From the NCBI GenBank assembly GCA_022495995.1, contig JAFEMH010001490.1:186001-250000 (forward strand): a stretch of DNA of 64,000 nucleotides, in the 5' to 3' direction. The notes beneath the pieces are model-generated. The model ran no database searches. It was not told where the DNA came from and was given only the letters and a program-made list of their open reading frames with translations. The position numbers and the translations under genes were made by a program. Shown here one piece after another: positions 44,555 through 56,500 of the stretch. Each line of letters starts with the position of its first letter. Position 1 is the stretch's first letter. This stretch comes from Adenophora triphylla var. japonica (Eukaryota > Streptophyta > Magnoliopsida > Asterales > Campanulaceae).

Positions 44555-45622
44555 CAACTGCATAGTTGAATTTATGAATGGGATTTTTAACAAAAAGTCC
44601 CTATTCATATATAATCCTTGTTCTTCGATGGCTTACCTTTTGGTTTATATGGACAATATTATCTTGACTTTTTCTTCTGATAGTCTGCTGACTTTCTCTG
44701 ATTACCCGTCTAAGTGCCGAGTTTGCTATAAAGGATTTGGGGCCTTTGAGTTATTTTCTTGGGATTTCTGCAAGGTTCTAAAAAGCGCTAGGCGGATGCT
44801 AGGCGGCGGAGCCGGGCCTAGCGCCTAGGCGGGGACTAGTCGGGGACTAATCGGGATTAGTCGGGATTAATCAGGACCTAGGCGGGGCTTAGAACTAGGC
44901 GTTGGAGAGGGGCCTAGCGCCTAGGCGGGGCCTAGGCGCCCTTAGGCGGGGTCTTTTAGAACAAAGGATTTCTGTCTCACGACCGAATGGGAGGTTATTC
45001 TTGTCCCAAACACACTATGCGGCTGAGATTGTGGAACGAGCAAGCATGTCATCTTGTAAGCCTTCTCTTACACCGGTTGACACGATATATACATGGCACG
45101 TTGGGATTTGGATTATACATGTCTCCTTCGTCTCTGATTTCCTATACGGATGCGGATTGGGCCGGTTGTCCGGATACTAGGAAATCGACATCGGGCTACT
45201 GTGTTTATCTTGGGGACAATCTTGTTTCATGGTCGGCTAAACGACAGGCCACTCTCTCTCGGTCTATTGCAGAGGCCGAGTATAGAGGAGTTGCCAATGT
45301 GGTGTCTGAATCATGTTGGATTCGGAATTTATTACTTGAGCTTCATTGTCCAGTTCGAAAGGCAACACTTGTTTATTGTGATAATATTAGTGTTGTTTAC
45401 TTATCGGGTAATCCAGTCCAACATCAGCGCACTAAACATATTGAGATGGATATTCTCTTTGTTCGTGATCAAGTAACTAAAGGTGAGGTTCGAGTTATCA
45501 TGTTTCCTCTCGTTATCAGATCGTAGATATTTTTTCAAAAGGGTTGCCTTTAGTTCTATTTGAGGATTTTCGGTGCAGTCTCAATGTTCGTTCTCCTCCA
45601 GTTTTGACTGTGGGGGCCGGAG
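44555..45622 (+). pseudogene. Copia element 3 fragment: reverse transcriptase end and RNase H
   Basis: 44573-44700 reads as copia RT (FIYNPCSSMAYLLVYMDNIIL, where the usual YVDD is YMDN). It continues LSYFLG to 44770, is interrupted by a 196-bp MITE, then resumes SRPNGRLFLSQTHYA. A frameshift follows near 45060-45110. RNase H has TDADWAGCPDTRKSTSGYC, SRSIAEAEYR, CDNISVVYL and HQRTKHIEMD. A polypurine tract (CTGTGGGGGCCGGAG) ends the internal part at 45622. Gag, protease and integrase are absent. Confidence 0.85.
44771..44966. mobile_element. Small hAT-like MITE inside the copia fragment
   Basis: The 8-bp repeat GATTTCTG at 44763-44770 and 44967-44974 brackets 196 bp with ends CAAGGTTCTAAAA and the complement of CTTTGTTCTAAAA (10 of 13 matching). 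Removing one repeat and the element restores the RT frame (LGISVSRPNG). The interior is GC-rich with repeated CCTAGGCGGGG and GCGCCTAGGC. The duplication length and ends fit hAT. Confidence 0.85.
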
Positions 45623-45760
45623 TGTTAGAATATATGTGTATATCGTAGTTTGTATAGGGTTTTAGTTTCCTTAGAGTTCCTAATCTTGTGGCTCAAGTAC
45701 TCAAGTATAGTGTAGCTTATTTAGGACTATAATGTGGCTTATCTAGGACTCTTGTATTGT
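45623..45760 (+). mobile_element. Partial 3' LTR of copia element 3
   Basis: TGTTAGAATATATGTG begins right after the polypurine tract, as an LTR should. Its far end is not identifiable because MITE 4 starts at 45762. Confidence 0.6.
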
Positions 45761-45761
45761 A

Positions 45762-46019
45762 CTCCGTCCGTCCTAAATGTTTGTCCCATTTTTTTTTTTC
45801 CTTTGTCCCAAAAAGTTAGTCTCATTTCCAAAATTAAAGCTTCAAAATCACTAAATTTTCAAAATTTGTAACATTTAGGGACGGAGTATTACATAACGAC
45901 GGTGTATATTATCAATAATTTTCAAAGCGTTCGTAAAAATAACCAAATTAAAGCTTCAAAATCACTAAATTAAAATGTTTGAAAAGTCAAATTGGACAAA
46001 CATTTAAGGACGGAGGGAG
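45762..46019. mobile_element. Stowaway-like MITE 4 (composite)
   Basis: CTCCGTCCGTCC on the left and GGACGGAGGGAG on the right are flanked by TA. A second inverted end (TTTAGGGACGGAGTATTA, about 45877) lies inside, and the segment AAAGCTTCAAAATCACTAAA occurs twice. The structure suggests one MITE inserted in or duplicated within another. Confidence 0.7.
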
Positions 46020-46094
46020 TATTATTCATACTCTGTGAATAATGAAAGACTACCGGAAATAATTCTATTAGACAGGTTTGGTGGGGATCAGGCT

Positions 46095-46634
46095 ATGATG
46101 ATTGCTGGACAAGGCGGTGGTCGAGTATCTTCTATAGAAACTGGTACCAAGCTCTATATATCAAATCTCTATTATGGCGTATCGAACGATGACATCAAGG
46201 AACGGTTTGCAGAAGTTTGTGACCTTAAAAAGTCTGTCGTACATAAGGATAAGAGTGGGAGATCAAAGGGAACTGCTGAGGTGGTTTACTCTAGGCGACA
46301 AGATGCTTTATCAGCTGTGAAGAGGTACATCAACGTTCAGCTTGACGGGAAGCCTATGAAGGTAGACATAGTGGGAACAAACGTTGTAACTCCTGCTGTT
46401 GGGCTTCCATCTGCTAATTTTCCTATTGGAAACTTCATTGGAGTTCCAAGAAGTGGACTAGCAAGAGGTGGTGGATTTGGAAGACCACGTGGTGGTGCTG
46501 GTGGAGGTCGTGGGTTTGGAAGGGGCCGAGGAGGTGGACATGGAAGAGATCAAGTTGAGAAATTATCTGCAGATGATGTTGATGCTGATTTGGACAAGTA
46601 CCATGACCATGAAACATCGATGCAAATCAATTAA
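46095..46634 (+). CDS. ALY/THO4-type mRNA export factor, intronless and N-terminally shortened
   Basis: The frame is open from 46035, but the first ATG is at 46095, giving 179 residues. It holds one RRM (RNP2 LYISNL, RNP1 RSKGTAEVVY), the conserved NVQLDGKPMKVDIVGTN strand, an RGG-type Gly/Arg stretch, and the C-terminal LSADDVDADLDKYH motif that in ALY/REF proteins binds the UAP56 helicase. ALY adaptors couple splicing and mRNA export in the nucleus as part of TREX. The usual N-terminal UAP56-binding segment and Arg/Gly region are missing, and the coding sequence has no introns although plant ALY genes have several. With a MITE and an LTR fragment directly upstream, a retrocopy or truncated gene is most likely. 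No frame damage is seen within the RRM. Confidence 0.75.
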   Translation: MMIAGQGGGRVSSIETGTKLYISNLYYGVSNDDIKERFAEVCDLKKSVVHKDKSGRSKGTAEVVYSRRQDALSAVKRYINVQLDGKPMKVDIVGTNVVTPAVGLPSANFPIGNFIGVPRSGLARGGGFGRPRGGAGGGRGFGRGRGGGHGRDQVEKLSADDVDADLDKYHDHETSMQIN

Positions 46635-47758
46635 ACTGAGATGAGACGTTCGTGTGAGCATTACATTTCCAGCTGGCCTTTAGCCATTGTATGCCTGATG
46701 CAACAATCCCTTGTATTGTATTTGTATCGCAAGCTAACTCTCTAGAGTTATGAAGAAAGTAGCAGTAGGTAGTAATTTAGTTCCTTGGGTTTATTGCTGA
46801 TTGTTTGTTAATTAAGGAACATAACATCAGTAGATGGTTATTCTACTTTTCTACTAAAAAAAAAGGTCAAAATGGGAACTTAATTACGACTGGTTGCCTG
46901 TCTTCAAAAAGTAGGTAATCAGACTAACTAGAGGTGTGAAAATTTGATAAATGAATATCTCAGTTTTACACAACTGTGAAATACACATCTGTCAAATCAC
47001 ACAACTGTGAAATTAATTGAGTAATGATTTTACAAATGAAAAATGACACAACTATGTAATCATATAAATGTGAAATCAAACAACCGTGAAATCACACAAC
47101 TGTATAATCATACAACTATGAAATCATTGAGAAATGAAAAATGATTTTTTTAATTTTTTACAAGTGAATAATGAAATTCTTATTATTAAAATTTGAATCA
47201 TATCTTGAATGTACTTGTTTGAATCATTTTGTCGTTACAATTAATAAGGCGATTTCATATTATTTTTTCGGTTTCTAGATATTAAGATATTGCATTTTAA
47301 AATTTTGAGGGGAAATCAGTTTATTATAATTGTGAAATCAAATAACTGTGAAATTACACAAATGTGAAAATAGAGTGATATGGGCAAAATGGTAAAGGAA
47401 TTTATTGACGAAATTTGAAATTGCCGATCATTAAAAAGATAGTATTCATTTGTCTAAATGACTTAAAAAATATAGTATTCATTTGGCTAAATAACTTATT
47501 GGTCAAAGTAAGTTTTATGAATTCCCATTTGTCAATAATTATGTTTGTTTGTTATGCTACTAACTTAGACTTGAAAGGACATAATGCAAAAAGAAAAAGA
47601 GAGAGAAGAGAAGCGTGAGAAAGGTGTTGTAAGAAATGAAATTATTGGAAATTGGTACAGTACAGAAAGCTCAGTGCTACCTGCCAGCTGATGATCAATT
47701 AACTTGGCTTTTCTGTTTAAGCCAAGACAACCAAACATGGTGTTGATAGACAGTTTGG
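46635..47758. repeat. Downstream region with a degenerate ACAACTGTGAAATCA repeat
   Basis: From about 46970 to 47365 the unit CACAACTGTGAAATCA and variants recur roughly a dozen times at irregular spacing, some followed by AATGAAAAATGA. A short A-run near 46855 could be the old poly(A) end of the ALY retrocopy. The rest is AT-rich without genes. Confidence 0.6.
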
Positions 47759-50700
47759 CTATTCGATTTCTTGCTTAATTTTGGGTTGAAGAATAGGAGG
47801 GTCCACATCAATCCCCATATTAGCAGCAGTCCCTGCTATAATCCTCATTGCTGATTCAATGGTTGTGCAGTTCAAATCCGGCAACTTTTCTGTTGCTATT
47901 GTCCGCACCTGCTCCACCGTTACTTTCCCCACTTTATCCTTCTTTGGATCCTTTGAACCCTTTTCCACTCCTGCCACATTAACATCATCACAATTAGGCC
48001 ACCACACCCACCTCATTCTCTCTAACTTACACCACTCAGCTACATTCATATTGATTGAATTTGCATCCCCTCAACCTCAATACAAACACAATGATCAAGC
48101 CAATATCTCTAGATGGGTTGGTACGATAGCAGAATGATCAAAGCCATCTAATGCGTGAAAGGTAAGTCATCATCATGTGGCATAAGGAAAATGTCAATTA
48201 CTAGCACAATAAGTTGGGATGCTTGTGCACGGTGGAAGCGGTTCTCATGCACACCAACAATACGATTTGATACATCATCAATTTGGACACAAACAATATG
48301 ACGGAAATAATAAATAAGACAAGAATTAATATGGTTCACCCCAACATTAATGGGCTACGTCCACGGATCGATCAACAACTTTACCACAATATTATGAAAT
48401 TACAACACCACTAGTTTTAATCAAGCAACCCGACGGAATGACCTCGCCTAAATGTACATTTCTTACCAACCCGTCTGTGGCCAGCAGAACGGGCCCTAAA
48501 GAACCATACTACCCTGAGCGTGGCTCTTTATTGACTCATAATTGAGGCTGTTTCTACGAGTTCCGCATGCAAGATAAGAAAGCCTAATCAAAGTCCAATT
48601 AATCCTGGAATCATATTCCAACAAAACCGTTCATTTTTTATTTATGTGATTGACTTCATGTCTAGGAATGAATGGACTCTTGGGTTTATCAAATTTGAAT
48701 CCTCCGAAATAATCTCCAAGATGGGGAATAGTGTTAGTAGTAGCAGTCTAAGCCATACACTTTTGGTTTCCTCAGAACACCTTTAGATTTTTCAAGTAAC
48801 AACGATTCTACAACGAATGGACTTCTCTACTTCCAATATATTAGTATTACCTCTCCAAAGCAGGCCACTCTTTTCCCAAGTTCGCGACAAGAGAGGAACA
48901 ACGATGATTAGACTAGACAATTTGACGAAAATAGAGGTTTTCATTTTGCCCGACATAGAATTGAAAGAGAAGTGCGGTCTTTACCAGCAGAAGAGTGGAA
49001 CCAAAAACTACCAGCATAAGTTCAGGATGATATATTTCTCCCACCCCAATAGAAAAAGATAGAAATAAATACTATTTGTGAATATCAGAGCAGAAGACAG
49101 GGATCTTAGGTCTCATTGCTACAGTAGCAGGAAGCAAGTCAATCATGTACTCCCTCTGTCCCAAAACAAATGTCGCACTTTTTTGTATGTTAATACGAGG
49201 GAGCTTTGAGCAATAATTTTAATGAAAAATTAAATGATGTATCAATAATAAGTTTTATATTTTTATTAGTATAATTAAATTAACCTAAAATTATTGTCAA
49301 AGTTCCTCCGTACTAACATACAAAAAAATGCGATATTTATTCTGGGACAGGACAGGGGGATTAACTTAAAGCTAAGCTAATGACTGTGTCAGGACTAGAT
49401 AGTTAAGCATGCAACGATGCAATTGGCAACAAATAGTTAGCTGGTTGCTCAAATTACATATTTCCAAGACTCAGAACACTTGCATCAACAGAAAACTGTG
49501 TAAAGAAGTCTGAAAGAGTGAGATTTTAGGAAACAATGTGTGTCCTATTTCGAATCAATATCATATTTGGAAAGTTGATTTTGGGACTTTCATGGAAAGA
49601 TTTATATTGTCCTATTGTGGAAAGGACTTTAGTTTAGGAAATAAGTTGTTTCCTATTTCGAATCAAAGAGGTATTTTTGGTAAGTTGATTTTATGTTTTC
49701 ATGAAAGATTTATTGTGTCCTACTTTGACAAGGACTTTGTAAATAGAGTAAATATCTTTTATTTATGTACATAGTTTTATATTATGACTAACCTACTAAC
49801 AAAATATCTTTCCTTGTGAGTGTGCTTTATGTTTCCTTGTAGGAATTGGAAAACTCATATAAGGAAAGCTTTTGATTCGTGAAGATCTTCTCAAGGTGCA
49901 TATAAATACAAAGAGATCAGCACAAGAGAAGACACGACTTTTAGAGATTTATTTGACAGACAAATACTTCAGTTCTTCACGTTTTCATATTGAGTGTTTA
50001 GGTTGTGAGTGAAGGTTGTGACATACATCCGAACTCACATCTAGGTTTTCTTTGAGTTCTTTGTTTTACTTCTGACTAGAATAGGACCTACTTGGGAAAG
50101 GGGAACTGTTCTTGTCGTAGAAGGTGATTAGAACTCATTTAGTATTTTCGCCTTTTAGTTTTCCACTTATTCATATTTTTGTAAGCAACAAAAGTTTTAA
50201 TAGTGAAAAGTTTTTGGGCGTAAGCCTAGTTTGCTGATCTCAAGATCAGTAAGCGTATATAACCCTTGTGTTATTTATTTATTCCGCTGCATTATTTGTG
50301 GATGTGTGGACAGTTGTGGGACACATCTGTACTCACATCCGTGTACTGTTGAGTTGTTTGAAGCTTCCTAGCTACACGAAACTTTCAAAGTCTTGTATGA
50401 TATGCCATTTTTTTCTCAATATCTTAAAAGTTGGAGAGACATCCACTTCCTCAAGTAGTATGGGCAAATGGAAAGTTGAGGGTTAAAATGGGAGACGATT
50501 ATGTCCACCTAACAACCAACAATGATAAATTTCTTCATCACCGAACTTTTATACGTGAATAGAATGAAGTAGATATAGCAATAAGTGACAGATGTTCCTC
50601 CGGTCGTACATTCTTGTAATTATACTGTGGTTGCCCAAGCCTTTAATGTCAAATTGACTTCCGATTCTAAGCAAATATTTCAGAAACATAACTTTGAGAC

Positions 50701-51661
50701 CATTAAACCTCGACGAAAACATCATGAATTAGCGAATCAATGTTCAAAGTGAAAATGCTGGTGTAGATATCACTAATTCTCAGCCAAATAGCATTAGCTG
50801 CTCCGTAGTACAGTAGTAAATTAATGAGCAAAAACACTAACTAGAATGCACAAACATGCACAGATATCTTTCTTGCCAGTAAGATTCTCTACTAGTATCA
50901 TTCAGCACAAGTGAATGAAGACTGTAATTAAAAGTGAAATTACCTGCAGCCTTGAGAAGCAGAACTGAAGCAGGGGGCGTCTTCAAGATAAAGGTGAAGC
51001 TTCTATCCTGCAGATAAAAAAGGATATTTAGAAAGAAAGGACAAGAACGTGTAAATGATCTGCTCTAATTCCATGATAAAGTCTGGAGTTTCATCTCAAA
51101 AGCAATTGGCTATGAGATAGAGAAGTAGCCATGGATCTTTATATATTGAAGGCTAGGCCATTTAATTCCCAATGTGGGATAATTGCTTCAATGAAGAGAA
51201 AGAAAAGAAGAGGAAAGAGTACAAACATCATAAACGGTGATTTCAACCGGGATGATATAACCGGGTTTGTCAGCAGTCCTAGAATTGTAGTCCTTACAGA
51301 AAGCCATAATGTTGACACCTTTAGAACCAAGGGCAGGGCCAACAGGAGGTGCAGGTGTGGCCTTCCCAGCTTCTAGTGCCAGCTTTATCATTCCAGTCAC
51401 TACAATTACAAACATCATGAATCAAACAAACAAATCCTAGAGAAAGTGAAAGGAGAATGTATTACCTTTCTTGGCTTTTCCAGCAGGTTTAGGGGGAGCC
51501 ATGGAAACAATCCTAAGTGGCTTTACACGATTGGGGGTTACAACAATAAGGTTGTTTTTCCTAAATTGGAGTGGGTTTGTGCTTGCAAGGGACACATTTG
51601 AGCTGATGAAGGAGGATGAGAGGTTGCGTTTATAGGTCGATGATAAAGAAGAAATCGCCAT
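47759..51661 (-). CDS. PRPL11: Plastid 50S ribosomal protein L11
   Basis: Four exons on the minus strand, 51661-51466, 51399-51227, 51007-50944 and 47970-47759, join in frame at GT-AG introns to 214 residues. The N-terminus ([18 protein letters not shown], Ser/Thr-rich, few acidic residues) is a chloroplast transit peptide of about 60 residues. The mature part has L11 motifs: [37 protein letters not shown], the [11 protein letters not shown] strand, and the C-terminal RNA-binding domain with [19 protein letters not shown]11 binds the GTPase centre of 23S rRNA in the chloroplast ribosome. A (GCA)n run lies in the 5' leader (about 51678-51703). Intron 3 is unusually long (about 3 kb) and full of repeats. 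Confidence 0.93.
48050..49149. other. Intron 3 of PRPL11, proximal part
   Basis: No protein family is recognised in either strand. A plus-strand frame at 48817-49062 is open for 81 codons but shows no known motif. I treat this as intronic filler. Confidence 0.4.
49150..49360. mobile_element. Stowaway-like MITE 5 (degenerate), in PRPL11 intron 3
   Basis: CTCCCTCTGTCCCAAAACAA on the left and GGGACAGGACAGGGGGA on the right form imperfect inverted ends. Inner arms (TTTTTTGTATGTTAATACGAGGG and its near-complement) match. It is about 210 bp and older than MITEs 2 and 3 judged by divergence. Confidence 0.65.
49515..50350 (+). mobile_element. Possible LTR-type insertion in PRPL11 intron 3
   Basis: A 100-bp segment (TTAGGAAA...CCTATTTCGAATCA) is tandemly duplicated at about 49528 and 49634. 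It is followed by a TATA box (ATATAAATAC, about 49900) and, 400 bp on, by a GCTGATCTCAAGATCAG hairpin and a TTATTTATTCCGCTGC end like those in copia LTRs. I could not find matching terminal or target repeats, so this is tentative. Confidence 0.3.
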
Positions 51662-51894
51662 TGGAATTTTGGGGAAGAAGCAGCAGCAGCAGCAGCAGCA
51701 GCAGCAAAGTGGATAGATAGAATAGAATGAATGGGATTGGGAGAAATCGTGTCTTTTATGGGGCCATTTACCCCAGGCCCCTCCCACCTAAGCATAATGC
51801 TATAAGAGGACATCAACTTTTTAAATATCATAAAAGGACTCCATTTATAAATACACAACCGTTACATTATTGCCACCAATTAATCTATATCATA

Positions 51895-52151
51895 CTCTCT
51901 CCGTCCCATATTACCTTACCTATTTTGCTATTTTGGGCGTCCCACTTTAAAGTCCCACTTTCCTAAAAAGGAAACTTTTTAATATTTCTTTATTCATGGG
52001 ACTCACTTGTCATACTCACAACAACTATTCACTTACTATTCTCTACCCCACTTTCTCTCTCCTACCCACTCACAACTCCTACTTTAATAACATTATTCCT
52101 TACTTTTCGTTTTCAACAGTAAATGAGTAAGATAATATGGGACGGAGGGAG
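51895..52151. mobile_element. Stowaway-like MITE 6
   Basis: CTCTCTCCGTCCCATATTA on the left and ATATGGGACGGAGGGAG on the right are flanked by TA. 257 bp, upstream of the PRPL11 promoter. Confidence 0.85.
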
Positions 52152-52170
52152 TACTATTTTGTTTCTTATA

Positions 52171-52454
52171 CTCCCTCCGTCCCATTAGTATTAGCACAAA
52201 CACTGTTTGCGCGGAAATTAAGGAATATGATATTTTAATAAAATGTTGTGAGTGTAAAAGAATGAGTGGAGAGAGAATGAGTGGAAGGTGTAATAAATTA
52301 TAATGGTGTTGTGAGTATTAAAATAATGTAGGAGAGAGAATGAGTGGGGTTGGGTGAATATTTTATTAATATAAAGTTTCCTTTTTGGGAGTGTGCGGAT
52401 ATTAGCGGGACGCCCAAAAAGGAAAGTGTGCTAATATTAGCGGGACGGAGGGAG
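52171..52454. mobile_element. Stowaway-like MITE 7
   Basis: CTCCCTCCGTCCCATTAGTA on the left and its inverted counterpart ending GCGGGACGGAGGGAG on the right are flanked by TA. A second, inner copy of the TTAGCGGGACG end lies near 52410. 284 bp. Confidence 0.9.
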
Positions 52455-52458
52455 TATA

Positions 52459-52722
52459 CCTCCTCCATCTCATTAAAAACTACACTTTTTTCTTAAAGGG
52501 TATCCCACTACAAACTACACACTTCTAAAATAGAAATATTTTATTATTTTTGTATTAATGGAACTCACATATTATACTTACAACGATAATTACATTATTA
52601 TTCTCTATCCCACGTTTGCTCTGCTACTTCACTTTTCATTCTAATAACATCCATTTCACTAACATTTTCTTTAATTTTCATATAAATATTAAGTGTATAA
52701 TTTATAGTGAGAAAGATAGAGT
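52459..52722. mobile_element. Stowaway-like MITE 8 (degenerate)
   Basis: CTCCTCCATCTCATTAAAAA starts a few bases after MITE 7, and a weak complementary end (GAGAAAGATAGAG) lies near 52707-52719. The layout resembles the other MITEs but the ends are eroded. Confidence 0.5.
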
Positions 52723-52841
52723 ATATAGTTAAACTATCAGATGGTGAATGACCTTAATATTTCAACTATTAGACCCATCTAATTTTATAGTTAAATATAA
52801 GACTGATTTTTCAATTCCATTACCTAACTAACAAATCTACT

Positions 52842-52885
<44 letters not shown>

Positions 52886-53027
52886 ACCAAAACTAAATTC
52901 TACTATATTGACTAAGCAAACCCAACGTAAACATCCATTCATATTTCACCCATATATTATTTCAAGAAAATGTTTAAATTGGTTTTAAGTTAAAAATTTA
53001 AATATTTATTTTGTAACATATTGAACA
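52723..53027. other. AT-rich spacer with a long A-run
   Basis: An uninterrupted A-run of about 38 bases lies at 52845-52882. No gene or terminal repeat is recognised. The spacer ends at the Helitron insertion site (A/T between 53027 and 60751). Confidence 0.6.
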
Positions 53028-53500
53028 CTAGTACATGTGCCCGTGTCCGAGGACACGGGTCTTTTTTTTTAAATTAATATAAACATTATAGTTACAAATT
53101 ATAGTGATGTATGAACATAAACATTATGCCCTTGTTTACAAAAAGGTAAGACATAAATTAACATCTAATTAACATATAAATTTTTAACCAGTTGAAGTAA
53201 AGATGTTGTCTCAATCGAAACAGACATTGGTCAGGTACGTTTACGTAAAAGCACCTGAAATAAATAAAAAATGAAATCAATATATTTTTATTAAATTAAC
53301 AATATAATAATTAAAAAAAAAATTACCATATTATGCCCATTCCAAGTCCTTGTCGTAGATTTGTGCAAGCGTCTATATTCTTTCACGCACTCATCCCATG
53401 ACTACAAATATATGATTCAAATATTTGAGAATGATGATAAAAAAAACGTATTGGGAAAAAATTGTTTAGGTTATGTTATAATTACCTTTTCATAGTTATA

Positions 53501-56500
53501 CTATAATAAAACTTCTGGGTAGACAATGTTTGTTGTAGAATTTATGTTACTTTCAGAGAGAAGAACATTAATACGTTCTGGAGATGTGCATCTAGAAAGA
53601 GCAACGTACAGTTGTTCATGACTAAAAACAGGATTGCGCAAATCAATACCCACAAATTTCACTGACTGCCCTTGTGATTTGTTAATGGTCATCGCGAATG
53701 CCAGACGAACAGGAAATTGTCGCCTCGTCATGTTGAAAGGCAATTCTCCGGATGAAGGAGTTAGTGATATTCTTGGGATAAAAACTAATTTTCCAGCCTT
53801 ATCCCCGATCAAAATTTGAGCTTCAAGAACGTGTGGCGCACATCTGACGATCACTAATCGTGTGCCATTACAAAGACCATCATTCAGAGCAAGATTTCTC
53901 AATAACATAATGGGACAGCCAACTTTTAAATCAAGTTTAAAAGGTGGTAAGCCCGGAGGATTTAGTGAATTGAGATACTCATTTGGATATCGATTTGTAA
54001 TGATCCTATTTGGATTAAATCATCGTGGCACATTTTATCAGCAGCCAAATAAGAAACTGTTTCACCAGGAAATATGTGAAGTGCCCTTTCATTAATAGAA
54101 ATAACATCGTCATTTCTTGTCGATAAAATTGTGCGTTCAGTAAGGAATGATGGGTTCGCCACGCCTGCTACCCCAAGTTGTGGGTAAATGCTATCTAATA
54201 ACTCAACGGGATTTTCACAAATCCTTATTGTTGACGGTATTAATATAACTTTTTCAGGACTGCTCCCAATCTGAATTTTTAATCATGAAATAAATTAACC
54301 ATTTTAAAACATATATGTTAAATGTTAAAAGATTGAAACACAAATGTTGAAAATGTTAAAGTAATTAAAAAATACCTTCATCAGAAAGTTCAGAAAATCC
54401 ACCCGTGAATTATTTGTGTTGTCCAGACGCATGTTAACATCTAACGTTAGGATATTAATGGCAGACCATAGAGGTGAACGTCTCAATGTTGCCCCAACTA
54501 TCTGTGTTCGAACACCCCTTGGAACAACAGGTAGGACTTGTCGAAAATCTCCGCCCAAAACAACGGTGATGCCTCCAAATGGTTTGTCATTACTATCCCG
54601 AATGTCACGAAGGGTGCGATCGACGGCTTGACACGGTATCGATGTTGCATTGGCACTTCATCCCATATTATGAGTTTAGCTTTTTTGAACAACTCGGCAT
54701 GTATAGATTGCTTAGTAAAGCCGCATGTTGAATTTCCATGAACATCAATTGGGATACGAAGGTCGAGTGCGCGGTTCTACCACCAATTAACGGTAAGGAT
54801 GCAATACCGAGATGATGCAGCCGGTTATAACAATGTGGTCTAGAGAACGACATTTAAGTGTTACCGTGTTGTACGGGAAAGTTTTTCCTGTCCCGGCACC
54901 ACCATTCAAAAAGAAAGTTGTTCCACGATCTTCAAGAACAGAAGAAAGAATTGAAGAGTAAGCAACCCGCTGAGCATCATTTAGAGAACCCACCCTAGTA
55001 TCGACATCATGTTCTTGCGCTTGGATGTTTAACTGACGGTGTTCCCACATCAACTTGTTACCCGTGAACTCACTCCAATTTCTTGTAGGCAAGGGCATCG
55101 GTGGGAAGTCAGTCAAACTTTTTCCTGTTTCTTGAAGTAGCTGATTAAGAAGATACAACCCATAATCTTCTACAACCGAAATGCTTTGGGGTCCTGGAAT
55201 ACCAAATTGTGTACGTATCTTATGAGCAAGGTCATCACAAATATGAAGAAAAATTGTTTCCACAAATCATATGGGTTTAACGGAGAACATTGGCTAAGAA
55301 TTGTACTAAACAATCTTCGAAAGTGGTACCCGATCTGCATGCATAACAGATGCTTCTTGAAGGCATTGTACCCACTCTTCATCATCTTCTACTAATCCAT
55401 AAGCAACACATGCTAATTTAAAAGTGGGATACAAAACACCACCGATAGTGCGTAAGCTCTGAAATGAAGATGGACCTTTGACATAGGTGAGTAGCAACCG
55501 CAAGTAAAATCTCTCTCCAGAATTCGGGGAATCAAAGTACATTCTACCAATAGAGAATCCAATTTGTCTCGGTTTCCACTCCTTCTTGTTGAAAACGAAA
55601 AATTGAGGAAACTCATGATATGAAAATTTGGGTGCATTCGGATTTGCTGTGTAATATGCAAAAAAAGCTGTTAGAGTCGATGCTTGATTAGCAGTTCTTG
55701 CAGATATATCTTCAGTTGTATCTTCTGGATTAAAATTCACGTGATGCAATCCTGGTAAATGAACAGCTAACTGCATGACCGGTGGATGTTCACCATGCAT
55801 TGTGTTTCCAAAGATGCGCCAGCAAGCTTCAGGGGGGCTAATATACCTTCCATTAAGGTACTGTTGGATCTTATTAACTCCTCCAATAATCATTGTAGTG
55901 CAATCATGTCCTTTGTAAATGTACTTATTGATATACTTAACACAAACCAAGCCAGCACAAACTTCAACATTTATGTGGCAATTGAACATTCTCGAAAGAT
56001 GTGGATTGTATGGCACAACATGTCGGTTATCAACTTCTTCTCCCCTGACCGTATAAGTTCGACGAGTATTCCTTCGAAGATATGTTGGATATCCATCATC
56101 CGCCATGGTCGTTGAATCTGCATAAGCCTTCGGATATCTTTTAGTGCAGACATTGTTTTCCAAACACGAAGATCCACACGGTCCATGTATCATACAACTC
56201 AAGACTGTTTCATGTAACACGAGATCATCTCTCTCGTCTAGAATTTCAGCACACACAATCTTATCAACTTGTGCACATGTCCTGATTTTGTCTCTTGCAG
56301 CAAGAAATAAAAGTAAATGCATATGTGGAAGTCCGCGCTTTCGAAATTCGATCGTGAAAACATGAGCAACTTTAGTACCAAAAACCCCATTATTCTCAAT
56401 TTCTTTCATTAAAGCTTTACGTTTCAACTCGAAAACACGCGCAACTAAATCAGGACGATCGCTTGCTGATTGATTTGGGAGCAACGCTTTAGTAATTTCT

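Noticed and set aside
48817..49062. 81-codon open frame as a gene or exon
   Set aside because: No motif, codon pattern or splice context that I recognise; it lies in PRPL11 intron 3.
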